From assembly GCA_942493245.1 (NCBI GenBank), contig OW818685.1:2976001-3040000 (forward strand): a stretch of DNA of 64,000 nucleotides, given 5' to 3'. Of this stretch, positions 15,571-24,848 are shown one piece after another. This DNA comes from DAOPYU01 sp942493245 (GTDB lineage: Bacteria > Sumerlaeota > Sumerlaeia > UBA8349). The notes beneath the pieces were generated by a model. The model searched no databases, had not been told where the DNA came from, and worked only from the letters and a program-made list of their open reading frames with translations. Every line of letters starts with the position of its first letter. Position 1 is the first letter of the stretch. The position numbers and the translations under genes are program-made.

Positions 15571-18500
15571 ATGACCAGCAACAATAAACGATCCCATGAC
15601 GCTGCCGCAATGCGCCGAAAGGCCGAAGAAATCGTCCGGCGGAAAGCCGCACAGGCACTGGAAAACCTCGAAATTCTGACGCCCGAAGAATCCAGCATGC
15701 TCCATGAGTTGCAGGTGCATCAGGTCCAGATCGAGATGCAGAATGAGGAAATATCCCGGGCGCAGGCGGAACTGGACGCCATTCGGACACGCTACTTCGA
15801 CCTCTACGAACGGGCGCCGGTGGGTTATTGTACCCTCAACGAGGAGGGGGTGATTCTGGAAACTAACCTTACCGCAGCCACCTTGCTGTGTGTTGAGCGG
15901 GATGCGCTGGTCCAGAAACCAATCACCCGGTTCATCCTCCCGGACTACCAGGAATCCTACTTCTTTCACCACAAACAGATCTTTGAAACCGGGGAACCGC
16001 AGACGTGCGAACTGCGGATGGAAAGAAATGACGGGACCGTGTTCTGGGCGCAGGTGGAAGCGACCGCCGCGCAGTACACGGACGGCGCGCCCGTCTGCCG
16101 TGCCGTGCTGAGCGAGATTACCGAACGGAAATTACAGGAGGGGGCGATTGAACTGACGGAGCGTTTGATTCTGCTCGTCAACACCCAGGATGATTTCCGG
16201 GCCTGTCTGTCAGACCTGACCGCTTCCCTGCAAGCCTGGTCCGGGTGTGAAGCCGTCGGCATTCGCCTGCGCGATGGAGACGACTTTCCGTATTACGAGA
16301 CCCGGGGGTTTCCGTCTGCGTTTCTCAAAGCGGAGAACCATCTCTGCGCATACGACGCGGATGGAAAAATCGCGCGCAACGGCACAGGCAACCCCGTGCT
16401 CGATTGCATGTGCGGCAACATCCTGTGCGGATGGTTCGATCCCGGCAAGTCGTTCTTCACGGCTTATGGGAGTTTCTGGACCAACTGCACCACCGACCTG
16501 CTGACCAGTACCTCCGAAGCCGACCGGCAGGCGCGCACGCGCAACCGGTGCAATGGCGAGGGGTATGAATCGGTCGCGCTGATTCCCCTGCGCCATAATT
16601 CTCAGGTTTTCGGATTGCTGCAGTTCAACGATCGCCGTCCGAACCGCTTCACCCCCGGTTTGATGCTCCATTTCGAGAGAGTGGCCGAGAGTTTGGCGAT
16701 TGTCTTGTCTCGGCGACAGGCCGAAGAGGCTCTGTGGATGAGTGAGGAGCGGTTGGATCTGGCTCAGAGCGTGGCCAGGACCGGCGTGTGGGACTGGAAT
16801 GTCACAACCGGCCATATCGAATGGTCGAAACACTTGTTCAATCTCTTTGGGCTCGATCCCCTGAAAACCCCGGCTTCCTTTGAGGCCTGGAGGAGTATTC
16901 TCCATTCGGAAGACAGGGAAACGGCCTCCCTCCGAATCGAGCAGGCGTTGAAGGAGCAGACACCCCTGGAAAGCGATTACCGGGTGGTGTTGCCCGATGG
17001 ACAGATCCGCTGGATCAACTCCGTGGGACAAGGTCGGTATGACGACCAGGGCCGTCCCATCCGAATGATCGGGATCTGCACGGATATCACGGATCGCAAG
17101 CGGATTGAAGGAGTGCAGGTCTTTCTGGCCCAAACCAGCAGCGGGACCGTGTCGGAGCCTTTCTTTGAGACGCTGGCCCGATATCTGGCCCAGAATCTCG
17201 GTATGGACTACGTGTGCATAGACCGCCTCGAAGGGGACGGATTGACCGCCCGGACGGTCGCCGTCTGGTGCGATGGTCATTTTGAGGACAATGTGACGTA
17301 TGCCCTGAAAGACACCCCCTGCGGGGATGTGGTGGGCCAGACGATCTGCTGCTTCCCCGCCAGCGTGTGCCAGTTCTTTCCGCGCGATCGTGCGCTCCAG
17401 GAATTGCGGGCGGAGAGTTATATCGGCGTAACGCTCTGGAGCCACACCGGCCAACCGATCGGGTTGATTGCGGTGATTGGACGTCACCCGTTGGCGAACC
17501 GGCGTTTGGGCGAAGACATTTTGAAACTGGTAGCCGTGCGCGCGGCCGGGGAATTGGAACGGCTGGAGGCGGAGGAGGCGCTGCAGAAGAGCGAAAAAAG
17601 ATTCCGAAGCTATTTCGAGTTACCCCTTGTGGGGATTTCCATCACTTCCCCGGAGAAAGGGTGGTTGGAGGTCAATGACCGTCTTTGCGAAATACTGGGG
17701 TATTCCCGCGAAGAGTTGATGCGGATGACCTGGTCGCAGCTCACGCACCCGGAGGATCTCCCGACCGATCTCGAGTCTTTCAATCGGGTCCAATCTGGAC
17801 AAATTGACGGCTACTCAATGGAAAAGCGATTCATTCGAAAAGATGGACGGACAATCCACGCCGACCTTTCGGTGCGCGGCCTCAGGAAAGCAGACGGTGA
17901 GATTGACTATTTCGTCGCACTGATTCAGGACATCACGGATCGCAAACGGGCCGAAGAGGCGTTGCGGGAGAGCGAGGAGCGTTACCAGCGGATCACGGAG
18001 GCAATCACCGACTACATCTACACCGTGCGTGTGTCGGACGGGCACGCCGTTGAAACGACACACGGTCCGGGTTGTCATGCCGTGACCGGCTACCAGGCGG
18101 AGGAGTTCGCCGCCGACTCCTTCCTTTGGCTTGGGATGGTGGCGATGGAAGACCGCCCTACGGTAGAGGAACAGGCGCGCCGGATTCTGGCCAACGAAAA
18201 TCCCACTCCCATTGAGCATCGCATCCTCCACAAAGACGGGACGGTGCGCTGGGTACGAAACACCTTTGTGCCCCATCGCGATGAGAGCGGCGCTCTGGTG
18301 TCGTATGACGGGTTGATCGTTGACATTACCGAACGCAAGCGGACAGAAGAGGCGTTGCGAGAGAGTGAAGAACATTTGCGCGATGCGCAACGGCTGGCCT
18401 TGCTGGGCAGTTGGGAACAGGATGTTGAGACCTGGCACTTGACCTGGTCGGATCAGGTCTTCCGCATTTTCGAACTCGATCCGGAGGAAGTCGAAGTATC

Positions 18501-19899
18501 GGTCGAAAGCTTTGTGGAACGGGTCCATCCGTTGGACAGGAAATCTGTCCGGGCGGCGTTTGATGATTCTGTCGCCAGTGGGCAGCCCTATGACATCGAG
18601 CACCGGCTTTTGATGCCGGACGGGCGGGTGAAGTACGTCCATGAGCACAGCGAGGTGGTGTACGACGATCAGGGCCGGGCGCTTCAGGCTCGCGGCACCG
18701 TGCAGGATGTGACGGATCGCAAGCGATCTGAGGAGGAAAAGGCCCGACTCGAAAACCAGCTCCAGCAGGCGCAGAAAATGGAATCGGTGGGGCGGCTGGC
18801 AGGCGGTGTGGCGCACGATTTTAACAATATGCTGGGGGTCATTCTTGGCCGTGTGGAGATGGCGATGGACCAAGTGAACCCAACGCAGAGTCTTTTTACC
18901 GACCTTGAGGAAATCCACAAGGCGGCCAGTCGCTCGGCCGACCTGACCCGCCAGCTCCTGGCCTTCGCTCGCAAACAGGCTATTGTCCCCAAAGTGCTCG
19001 ACCTGAACAATGCGATTGAAAGCATGCTCAAGATGCTGCATCGCCTCATCGGTGAGGACATTGATCTCGTCTGGCTGCCGGGTCAGAACCTCTGGCCGGT
19101 CAAGATGGACCCGTCGCAGATAGACCAGATCCTGGCCAACCTGTGTGTCAACGCCCGCGACGCCATCGCGGGCGTGGGCAAGGTCAGTATCGAGACGGGA
19201 AACAGCGCTTTCGATGAGGACTTCTGTTCCGATCACGCGGACTTCGAGTGCGGGGAATATGCGTGGTTTACCGTGAGCGATACCGGCCAGGGCATGGACC
19301 GGGAGGTCTTGGCTCACATCTTCGAACCATTCTTTACGACCAAGGCCACCGGCGAGGGAACCGGCCTGGGGTTGGCTACCGTGTATGGAGCCGTCAAGCA
19401 GAACAGCGGCTTTGTCAACGTGTACAGCGAACCTGGCCAGGGAACAACCTTCAAGATCTACCTGCCCCGGTATGTGGGCAAGGTCGAGCAGCCACAGACA
19501 GAAGCCAGGCCGGAGCCGCTCATGGCGCGCGGTCAGGAAACCATCCTGCTGGTGGAAGATGAAGCGGCCACCTTGAGGATGTTTACAAAGTTACTTGTGT
19601 ATCATGGCTACACGGTCCTGTCTGCAGGGACCCCGGGCGAAGCCATCCGTCTGGCCAGGGAGCATGCCGGAAAAATCCAACTGCTCATGACCGACATCAT
19701 CATGCCTGAAATGAACGGACTGGAACTTTCGAATGAATTGAAAAGTTTCTACCCCACGCTCAAATGCCTCTATATGTCGGGCTATACGGCAAACATCATT
19801 GATAAATACGGCGTACTGAAGGAGGGCGTACACTTTATCCATAAGCCGTTCTCCATCAAGGATATCCTTGCCAAGGTCCGGGAGGTACTGGAGGAATAG
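15571..19899 (+). CDS. Hybrid sensor histidine kinase, PAS x5, GAF x2, receiver
   Basis: Cytoplasmic signal protein of 1442 aa with no clear membrane segment. Approximate order: N-terminal coiled region 1-70, PAS 72-190, GAF 195-375, PAS 390-510, GAF 513-665, PAS 673-795, PAS 800-925, PAS 930-1050, HisKA with GGVAHDFNNML (phospho-His near 1081), HATPase with NLCVNARDA, DTGQGM and GTGLGLATVYG, then a receiver (about 1323-1440) with the acceptor Asp in LLMTDIIMPEMNG. The first GAF is rich in cysteine (CMCGNILCG and further Cys). ATG 15571 follows GGGAG by eight bases; an earlier GTG at 15505 has no site. Divergent from nifA, so a role in nitrogen or redox sensing is possible but not shown. Confidence 0.9.
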   Translation: MTSNNKRSHDAAAMRRKAEEIVRRKAAQALENLEILTPEESSMLHELQVHQVQIEMQNEEISRAQAELDAIRTRYFDLYERAPVGYCTLNEEGVILETNLTAATLLCVERDALVQKPITRFILPDYQESYFFHHKQIFETGEPQTCELRMERNDGTVFWAQVEATAAQYTDGAPVCRAVLSEITERKLQEGAIELTERLILLVNTQDDFRACLSDLTASLQAWSGCEAVGIRLRDGDDFPYYETRGFPSAFLKAENHLCAYDADGKIARNGTGNPVLDCMCGNILCGWFDPGKSFFTAYGSFWTNCTTDLLTSTSEADRQARTRNRCNGEGYESVALIPLRHNSQVFGLLQFNDRRPNRFTPGLMLHFERVAESLAIVLSRRQAEEALWMSEERLDLAQSVARTGVWDWNVTTGHIEWSKHLFNLFGLDPLKTPASFEAWRSILHSEDRETASLRIEQALKEQTPLESDYRVVLPDGQIRWINSVGQGRYDDQGRPIRMIGICTDITDRKRIEGVQVFLAQTSSGTVSEPFFETLARYLAQNLGMDYVCIDRLEGDGLTARTVAVWCDGHFEDNVTYALKDTPCGDVVGQTICCFPASVCQFFPRDRALQELRAESYIGVTLWSHTGQPIGLIAVIGRHPLANRRLGEDILKLVAVRAAGELERLEAEEALQKSEKRFRSYFELPLVGISITSPEKGWLEVNDRLCEILGYSREELMRMTWSQLTHPEDLPTDLESFNRVQSGQIDGYSMEKRFIRKDGRTIHADLSVRGLRKADGEIDYFVALIQDITDRKRAEEALRESEERYQRITEAITDYIYTVRVSDGHAVETTHGPGCHAVTGYQAEEFAADSFLWLGMVAMEDRPTVEEQARRILANENPTPIEHRILHKDGTVRWVRNTFVPHRDESGALVSYDGLIVDITERKRTEEALRESEEHLRDAQRLALLGSWEQDVETWHLTWSDQVFRIFELDPEEVEVSVESFVERVHPLDRKSVRAAFDDSVASGQPYDIEHRLLMPDGRVKYVHEHSEVVYDDQGRALQARGTVQDVTDRKRSEEEKARLENQLQQAQKMESVGRLAGGVAHDFNNMLGVILGRVEMAMDQVNPTQSLFTDLEEIHKAASRSADLTRQLLAFARKQAIVPKVLDLNNAIESMLKMLHRLIGEDIDLVWLPGQNLWPVKMDPSQIDQILANLCVNARDAIAGVGKVSIETGNSAFDEDFCSDHADFECGEYAWFTVSDTGQGMDREVLAHIFEPFFTTKATGEGTGLGLATVYGAVKQNSGFVNVYSEPGQGTTFKIYLPRYVGKVEQPQTEARPEPLMARGQETILLVEDEAATLRMFTKLLVYHGYTVLSAGTPGEAIRLAREHAGKIQLLMTDIIMPEMNGLELSNELKSFYPTLKCLYMSGYTANIIDKYGVLKEGVHFIHKPFSIKDILAKVREVLEE

Positions 19900-20316
19900 T
19901 CGGGTAACGGGAGCCTGGCGATGAGAGAGAGGAGCCCAGTTCCTCTGGAACCGCATGAGCCTGGTGGGGAAAATTAAAGGAGTGAGGTGCGGCTTGACAG
20001 TATTCTAGTGGGTGCGAAGAGGATCCAATATGCAAACTTATAGTCTCGCCGGACGTGCCACTGTCAGTATTTTTATCGTGGTGTTGGTTGCCGGACTTCA
20101 CATTCTGAGGCTTGGAAGTCATTGGCATGAAGATTTTTACAACCTCTACAGTAGTACTTTTCCGATATTGTCATTCCATTTTTCTTCCTTGTGAGTCTGA
20201 CTGCTTGTGGTAAACTCTCCATCAAATCCGCTTGTACGTATTTCTTCTGTCCTCAAAACGGTCAGTCACAGGAAGAATTATCGGCCATTGCGTATACGCA
20301 AAAAGGAGGGAAACTT
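19900..20316. other. Intergenic region with decayed membrane-protein gene
   Basis: 417 bp between the kinase and the GH106-like gene. It contains the frameshifted remnant listed at 20030-20243. I see no convincing terminator after the kinase and no clear -35/-10 pair for the hydrolase. Confidence 0.5.
20030..20243 (+). pseudogene. Frameshifted remnant of a small membrane protein
   Basis: ATG 20030 (AGAGGA six bases upstream) opens a frame with a hydrophobic helix (SIFIVVLVAGLHILRL) and then HWHEDFYNLYSSTF. At the TTTT run near 20157-20160 the frame loses sense, but shifting frame there continues as SDIVIPFFFLVSLTACGKLSIKS, which looks like the next membrane helix of the same protein. So one base change at a homopolymer seems to have broken the gene, and the rest has decayed or been lost. 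A sequencing error is the alternative. Family not identified with certainty. Confidence 0.4.
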
Positions 20317-23300
20317 GTGAGTATATCGAGAAACATGCCATTCTGCTTTTCTTTTCGATGGATCGCCATGTTCCTGTTGCTGAGTGGGACGTCGGCGAAT
20401 CTTTATGCCACCGAGAAAATAGAACATCCTTTGGGGCTTACACCCCCTCCTGCCGACACAATCGGCTACCCCAGCCGGGCTGCGGATCTCGATGTCCTGC
20501 CGGGATTCTTCACCCCCCCGGCGGGATATGGCGAAGTGGCCTTTTACTGGTGGGTCGGCGACCCGCTGACCCGGGAACGGCTCACCTGGCAGTTGGACCT
20601 GTTGGCAGGCAAGGGAGTGATGGGCCTGCAGATCAATTACGCCCACAGCGATGAGGGGGGGAATTCCTACGGGCTAACCTACCCCAGCGATCCGCCTCTC
20701 TTTTCCGAAGCGTGGTGGAAACTGGTGCAGTGGTTTGCGGGGGAAGCCCGCAAGCGCGGCATGGCAATCAGTCTGAGCGATTATACGCTTTCGAGCGTGG
20801 GACAGGGGCAGTGGACCGATGAAGTCCTGAAGGAAAATCCGGACTTGCACGGCTCAACCCTGGAGCCGGTCTCGTGGGAATGTACGGGGGGGAAGGAATT
20901 CTCCGTCGAAGTGCCCGAGCGCACAGTCGGGGTAAGCGCGTGGAAAACAGCGAACGGTTCTGCAGTGGCGGAGTCTGTGATTGATTTGCGTCCGCACCTG
21001 CAAGGGCGGACGCTGCGCTGGCAGGCGCCGGAGGGCGCCTGGAAAGTCCTGGCCGTTCGGTCACAGGTACAGATAAAATCCATTGATCCACTCGACCCCC
21101 GAACTGGTCCGAAGGTCGTCGAGAGGTTTTTCCAGCGGTTCGAGGATAAATTGCCCGGTGAGGCGGGCAAGGCACTCAATTTCTTTTTCTCGGACGAACT
21201 GGAATTCGGTATCCGGAAGAATCTCTGGCACAGCCGGTTCTCCGACGAGTTCAAGAAACGCAAGGGGTACGACGTGGTCCCTGAACTGCCGGCCCTCTTT
21301 ACTGACATCGGCCCGCGTACGCCAAAGATCCGGCTCGACTACAACGACGTGATGGTGGCGCTCGAGGAGGAATCGTTCTTTAAGCCGGTCCTCCTGTGGC
21401 ACCACAACCGGGGGATGATCTATGGGGGCGATCATGGAGGGCGTGGCACCGATGTCACAGAATTCGGCGACTATTTCCGTACGCAACGCTGGATGAACGG
21501 CCCGGGGAACGATCAGCCCAATCTGGGAACCGACGTCATCAAGACCAAGGTCCACAGTTCCATCGCGCATCTCTACCAGCAGCCGCGCACATGGCTCGAA
21601 GGGTATTATGGCAGTGGATGGGGAACCACCCCGGCACAACTGGTCGGGGCAGGGATCGAGAACTATTGTCTCGGAACCACCCTTCAGACTTTTCATGGCC
21701 TCTACTACACCACCCACGGCGGCTTCTGGGAATGGGCGCCGCCCTGCAACCACTTCCGCATGCCGTACTGGAAGCACATGGGGACCCTGATGACCTGGTC
21801 GCAACGGCTCTGTTATCTTCTCAGCCAGGGAGTCCACCGCTGCGACGTGGCGATCCTCTACCCCGTGGCGCCAATGCAGGCGGAAACAGACGGGCAGAAA
21901 TCTGTCGAGACGGCTTTTGCCCTTGCCCGCAGTCTCTATGACCGGGGAATTGACTGTGACTTCATTGACGATCAGTCTCTGGAGCGGGCGGAGGTGAAAG
22001 ATGGAACGCTTCAGGTTTCGGGAGAATCCTATCGGGCGCTGGTATTGCCAGCCATGACGACCGTCCACTATTCCACGATGGAACAGGCGAAACGGCTGGC
22101 CGAATCGGGCGGATTGGTGATTGCCAGCGGTGTCCTGCCGTCGGCCAGCGACCGGGCCGGGCGAAACGACGCAGAACTCGACAAACGGGTGAAAGAGACC
22201 TTCGGTCTGAGCGCGCCAGAAGTCGCCGCCGGAATCCCAGTGCCCGACGCGACGGGCCGTCGGGGAATTTTTGTTTCCAATCGAACCGGAGTCCGGCAAT
22301 ACAAGGGTGGTTTTAGCGGTTCCTGGGCCTGGTCGAAAGAACACACACCGCGAGTCTTTTACAAGGCCGTGTGGGAAAAAGCGGCGTATGGAGACGGGAA
22401 CGACTGCCAGATCCAGGTCTTTTGCGACAACGTCTTCACGCTCTATGTCAATGGGAAGAAGATCGCGGAGAGCGACCGCTGGGACGCCGGATGGAACGGG
22501 AAAATCAACCTGGCCGATGGAGACGTGATCACCCTCGACGCGCTGGATACAGACAACGGCGATCAAAGCGCCGGTTTCTTCGCGGCAGTCGTGCGGAAGG
22601 GGAAAACAGTCCTCACAACTACGGATTTTAGTTATTCAACCCAGGCGCCAAACGATTCCTGGCGTACGTCGCGGAGTCTGGAAGGTCTGGCTCAACCCGA
22701 CCCGGAGAATGTCCACGAGCGCCACCGCGCTTCAACTCCGCCCACGGACCAGATACCGGCGATCCTGGAGGCAAACATACCGCGCGATTTCATTCCGCCA
22801 TCTCCCAAGGCCCATGTGCTGCACCGCATCGCCGGATCACGTGATATTTTCCTTCTGACCACGTTGAAAAAGGGGGACGAGTGTTTCTTCCGGGCCACCG
22901 GACAGGCTGAGGTCTGGGATCCGTGGACCGGCACCACGTCGCCCATCTACGGCACCAGATCAGTGGAAGGCGGCACCCGGCTGAAGTTGCCCCGGGATGC
23001 CAGTAACGGCCTGCTGATCGTCTTTTCGCCGGGCCAACAGACGGATTATACCGTGGCGCAAACCGATCTGGATGAGATCACCGGCGTGACGGAACAAAAC
23101 GGCGTACTGACGGTGAATGGCTTTGCCCTGACACCGGGATCGAAGAGCGCTCAGGTGCAATATAAAGGGGACACAATCACTGTTACGGGCGAAGCGCCTG
23201 AAGTCTCCAAACCGATGAATATCGAGGGGCCATGGGAGTTTGAACTGGAACCGATTCTGGACAACCGCTTTGGAGACTTCCGCCTGCCCGCGTTCAACGG

Positions 23301-24675
23301 CCGGATTGGGGCGGAAGCTCGGCGTTTCCGGTATGCCGATGAAAGGACTCCAAACCCGGGGTGGGAAAAACCGGAGACCGATACCTCTTCGTGGGTCCAG
23401 ACGACCTACGGTTTCGGCCCGCGTTTCTGGAGACTGGGCCCCGTCCCTGTCGGCAGTGAAGCCAAGGCGCTGGAGGAAAAACTGGCGGCCTTGAAATCCA
23501 TTGATCCCTCGGTTCCGGTTCGTCTCGGCGGGCAGGAATACCGCTGGCAACCGTACGCGTTTTCATGGCGGGAAGGGATCGAAGGCGATCCCGGCCATCA
23601 GGGGTATCACGGCCTGAAGGAGAACATCAGCGACGATTTCATCGGCCTGGGGAAAAAGGAAACAATCAACCATCCGGTGTACAAATCGGGTTATCCGACT
23701 TATGTGGCCGAAACGCAGGGGGAGTACCGTTACTACCTCTGGAGCGCAGTGGTCGCCCCCCAGACCGGACCGGCCCGAATCTGGAGTGGAGAACTGAAAC
23801 CCGCCGCACTGTGGCTCGATGGGAAACGGATTTCTGACATTGCCTCGCCGGTGAATCTGAAAGCGGGCACAACGCCCCTGCTGGCCGTCTATGACCAAGC
23901 GGGCCGCACCCACCTGGTCTTTCAATCCGCCAACGCTCCGTCGGAACCCCGCGAACGGACGCCGCTGGCCATGCGCTGGTACGACCTGCCGTGGGTTCTG
24001 ACCTTTGAACCTCAGCCGGAACGCGATAAACCCGCAGGATGGTATCGTTTCACGTCGCCGCCCGGACTGCGCAGCCTGACCGTGGTGGCGCAGGGCGAGT
24101 TACAGGTCTGGACCGATGGAAAACCCTGTACCGTGGAAAAAACGGGGACACATCGCGACCAGGCCTCGGTCTATCGCGTGACCGCTCCAACAACCACAGC
24201 GGAACCCGTCGCCGTGGCGTTGCGTGTGGCGCGGCAAATCGGGCATGACGGCAGCGGCGCGATCACCGAACCCGTGGCGCTGGATTGTGCGCCCGGGCGC
24301 ATCGAACTGGGCGACTGGTCCCAAAATGATGGACTATCCAGTTATTCGGGCGCCGCGTGGTATCGCCGTACAATCACTCTCACTCCGGAACAGGCGCGCG
24401 GACGCGTCAGACTGAAGTTGGGGAATGTGGCCGCCTCCGCCGAAGTGCGCGTGAACGGAACAGTCGCCGGCACCCTGCTGGCTGCTCCGTGGGACGTGGA
24501 TATTACAAAACACGTCAAAGCCGGAGACAACCGTATCGAGATTGAGGTGTGCAACACGCTGGCGAACCATTACCAGACGATTCCAACGAATTACCGCGGT
24601 TCCGCGACCTCGGGCCTGATGGGACCGGTCTCGATTGAGATGCAGGCGCTGGTCACCCTCACCGGAAGGCAATGA
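20317..24675 (+). CDS. Secreted GH106-like glycoside hydrolase
   Basis: Large exported enzyme, 1452 aa. A signal peptide is visible (RWIAMFLLLSGTSANLYA). GTG 20317 was chosen because AAGGAGGG lies six bases upstream; the frame is open earlier but that part belongs to the decayed gene. The early pattern GEVAFYWWVGDPLTRERLTW, followed by a TIM-barrel-like half with WWKLVQWFAGEARKRGM and FFFSDELEFG, resembles GH106 alpha-L-rhamnosidases. The C-terminal part has beta-sandwich sugar-binding features (AAWYRRTITLTPEQARGRVRL, VRVNGTVAGTLLAAPWDVDI). Likely acts outside the cytoplasm on rhamnose-containing polysaccharide. The family is a fairly confident match; the substrate is inferred. Confidence 0.75.
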   Translation: MSISRNMPFCFSFRWIAMFLLLSGTSANLYATEKIEHPLGLTPPPADTIGYPSRAADLDVLPGFFTPPAGYGEVAFYWWVGDPLTRERLTWQLDLLAGKGVMGLQINYAHSDEGGNSYGLTYPSDPPLFSEAWWKLVQWFAGEARKRGMAISLSDYTLSSVGQGQWTDEVLKENPDLHGSTLEPVSWECTGGKEFSVEVPERTVGVSAWKTANGSAVAESVIDLRPHLQGRTLRWQAPEGAWKVLAVRSQVQIKSIDPLDPRTGPKVVERFFQRFEDKLPGEAGKALNFFFSDELEFGIRKNLWHSRFSDEFKKRKGYDVVPELPALFTDIGPRTPKIRLDYNDVMVALEEESFFKPVLLWHHNRGMIYGGDHGGRGTDVTEFGDYFRTQRWMNGPGNDQPNLGTDVIKTKVHSSIAHLYQQPRTWLEGYYGSGWGTTPAQLVGAGIENYCLGTTLQTFHGLYYTTHGGFWEWAPPCNHFRMPYWKHMGTLMTWSQRLCYLLSQGVHRCDVAILYPVAPMQAETDGQKSVETAFALARSLYDRGIDCDFIDDQSLERAEVKDGTLQVSGESYRALVLPAMTTVHYSTMEQAKRLAESGGLVIASGVLPSASDRAGRNDAELDKRVKETFGLSAPEVAAGIPVPDATGRRGIFVSNRTGVRQYKGGFSGSWAWSKEHTPRVFYKAVWEKAAYGDGNDCQIQVFCDNVFTLYVNGKKIAESDRWDAGWNGKINLADGDVITLDALDTDNGDQSAGFFAAVVRKGKTVLTTTDFSYSTQAPNDSWRTSRSLEGLAQPDPENVHERHRASTPPTDQIPAILEANIPRDFIPPSPKAHVLHRIAGSRDIFLLTTLKKGDECFFRATGQAEVWDPWTGTTSPIYGTRSVEGGTRLKLPRDASNGLLIVFSPGQQTDYTVAQTDLDEITGVTEQNGVLTVNGFALTPGSKSAQVQYKGDTITVTGEAPEVSKPMNIEGPWEFELEPILDNRFGDFRLPAFNGRIGAEARRFRYADERTPNPGWEKPETDTSSWVQTTYGFGPRFWRLGPVPVGSEAKALEEKLAALKSIDPSVPVRLGGQEYRWQPYAFSWREGIEGDPGHQGYHGLKENISDDFIGLGKKETINHPVYKSGYPTYVAETQGEYRYYLWSAVVAPQTGPARIWSGELKPAALWLDGKRISDIASPVNLKAGTTPLLAVYDQAGRTHLVFQSANAPSEPRERTPLAMRWYDLPWVLTFEPQPERDKPAGWYRFTSPPGLRSLTVVAQGELQVWTDGKPCTVEKTGTHRDQASVYRVTAPTTTAEPVAVALRVARQIGHDGSGAITEPVALDCAPGRIELGDWSQNDGLSSYSGAAWYRRTITLTPEQARGRVRLKLGNVAASAEVRVNGTVAGTLLAAPWDVDITKHVKAGDNRIEIEVCNTLANHYQTIPTNYRGSATSGLMGPVSIEMQALVTLTGRQ

Positions 24676-24848
24676 AGAAAATAGAGACAGAATAACCGGA
24701 TTTCGAGGACAGAGAAAAACGAAACCGTATCCTGAAGATTCTGTACCCTGTCCAATTTTTCAGTTTCCAATAGAAATCCTATTCTTGATGCCCCTTGAAT
24801 GTCGCTGCGTATCAACCGCGGCCTCCAAGGGATATTTCTATCCCGGAA

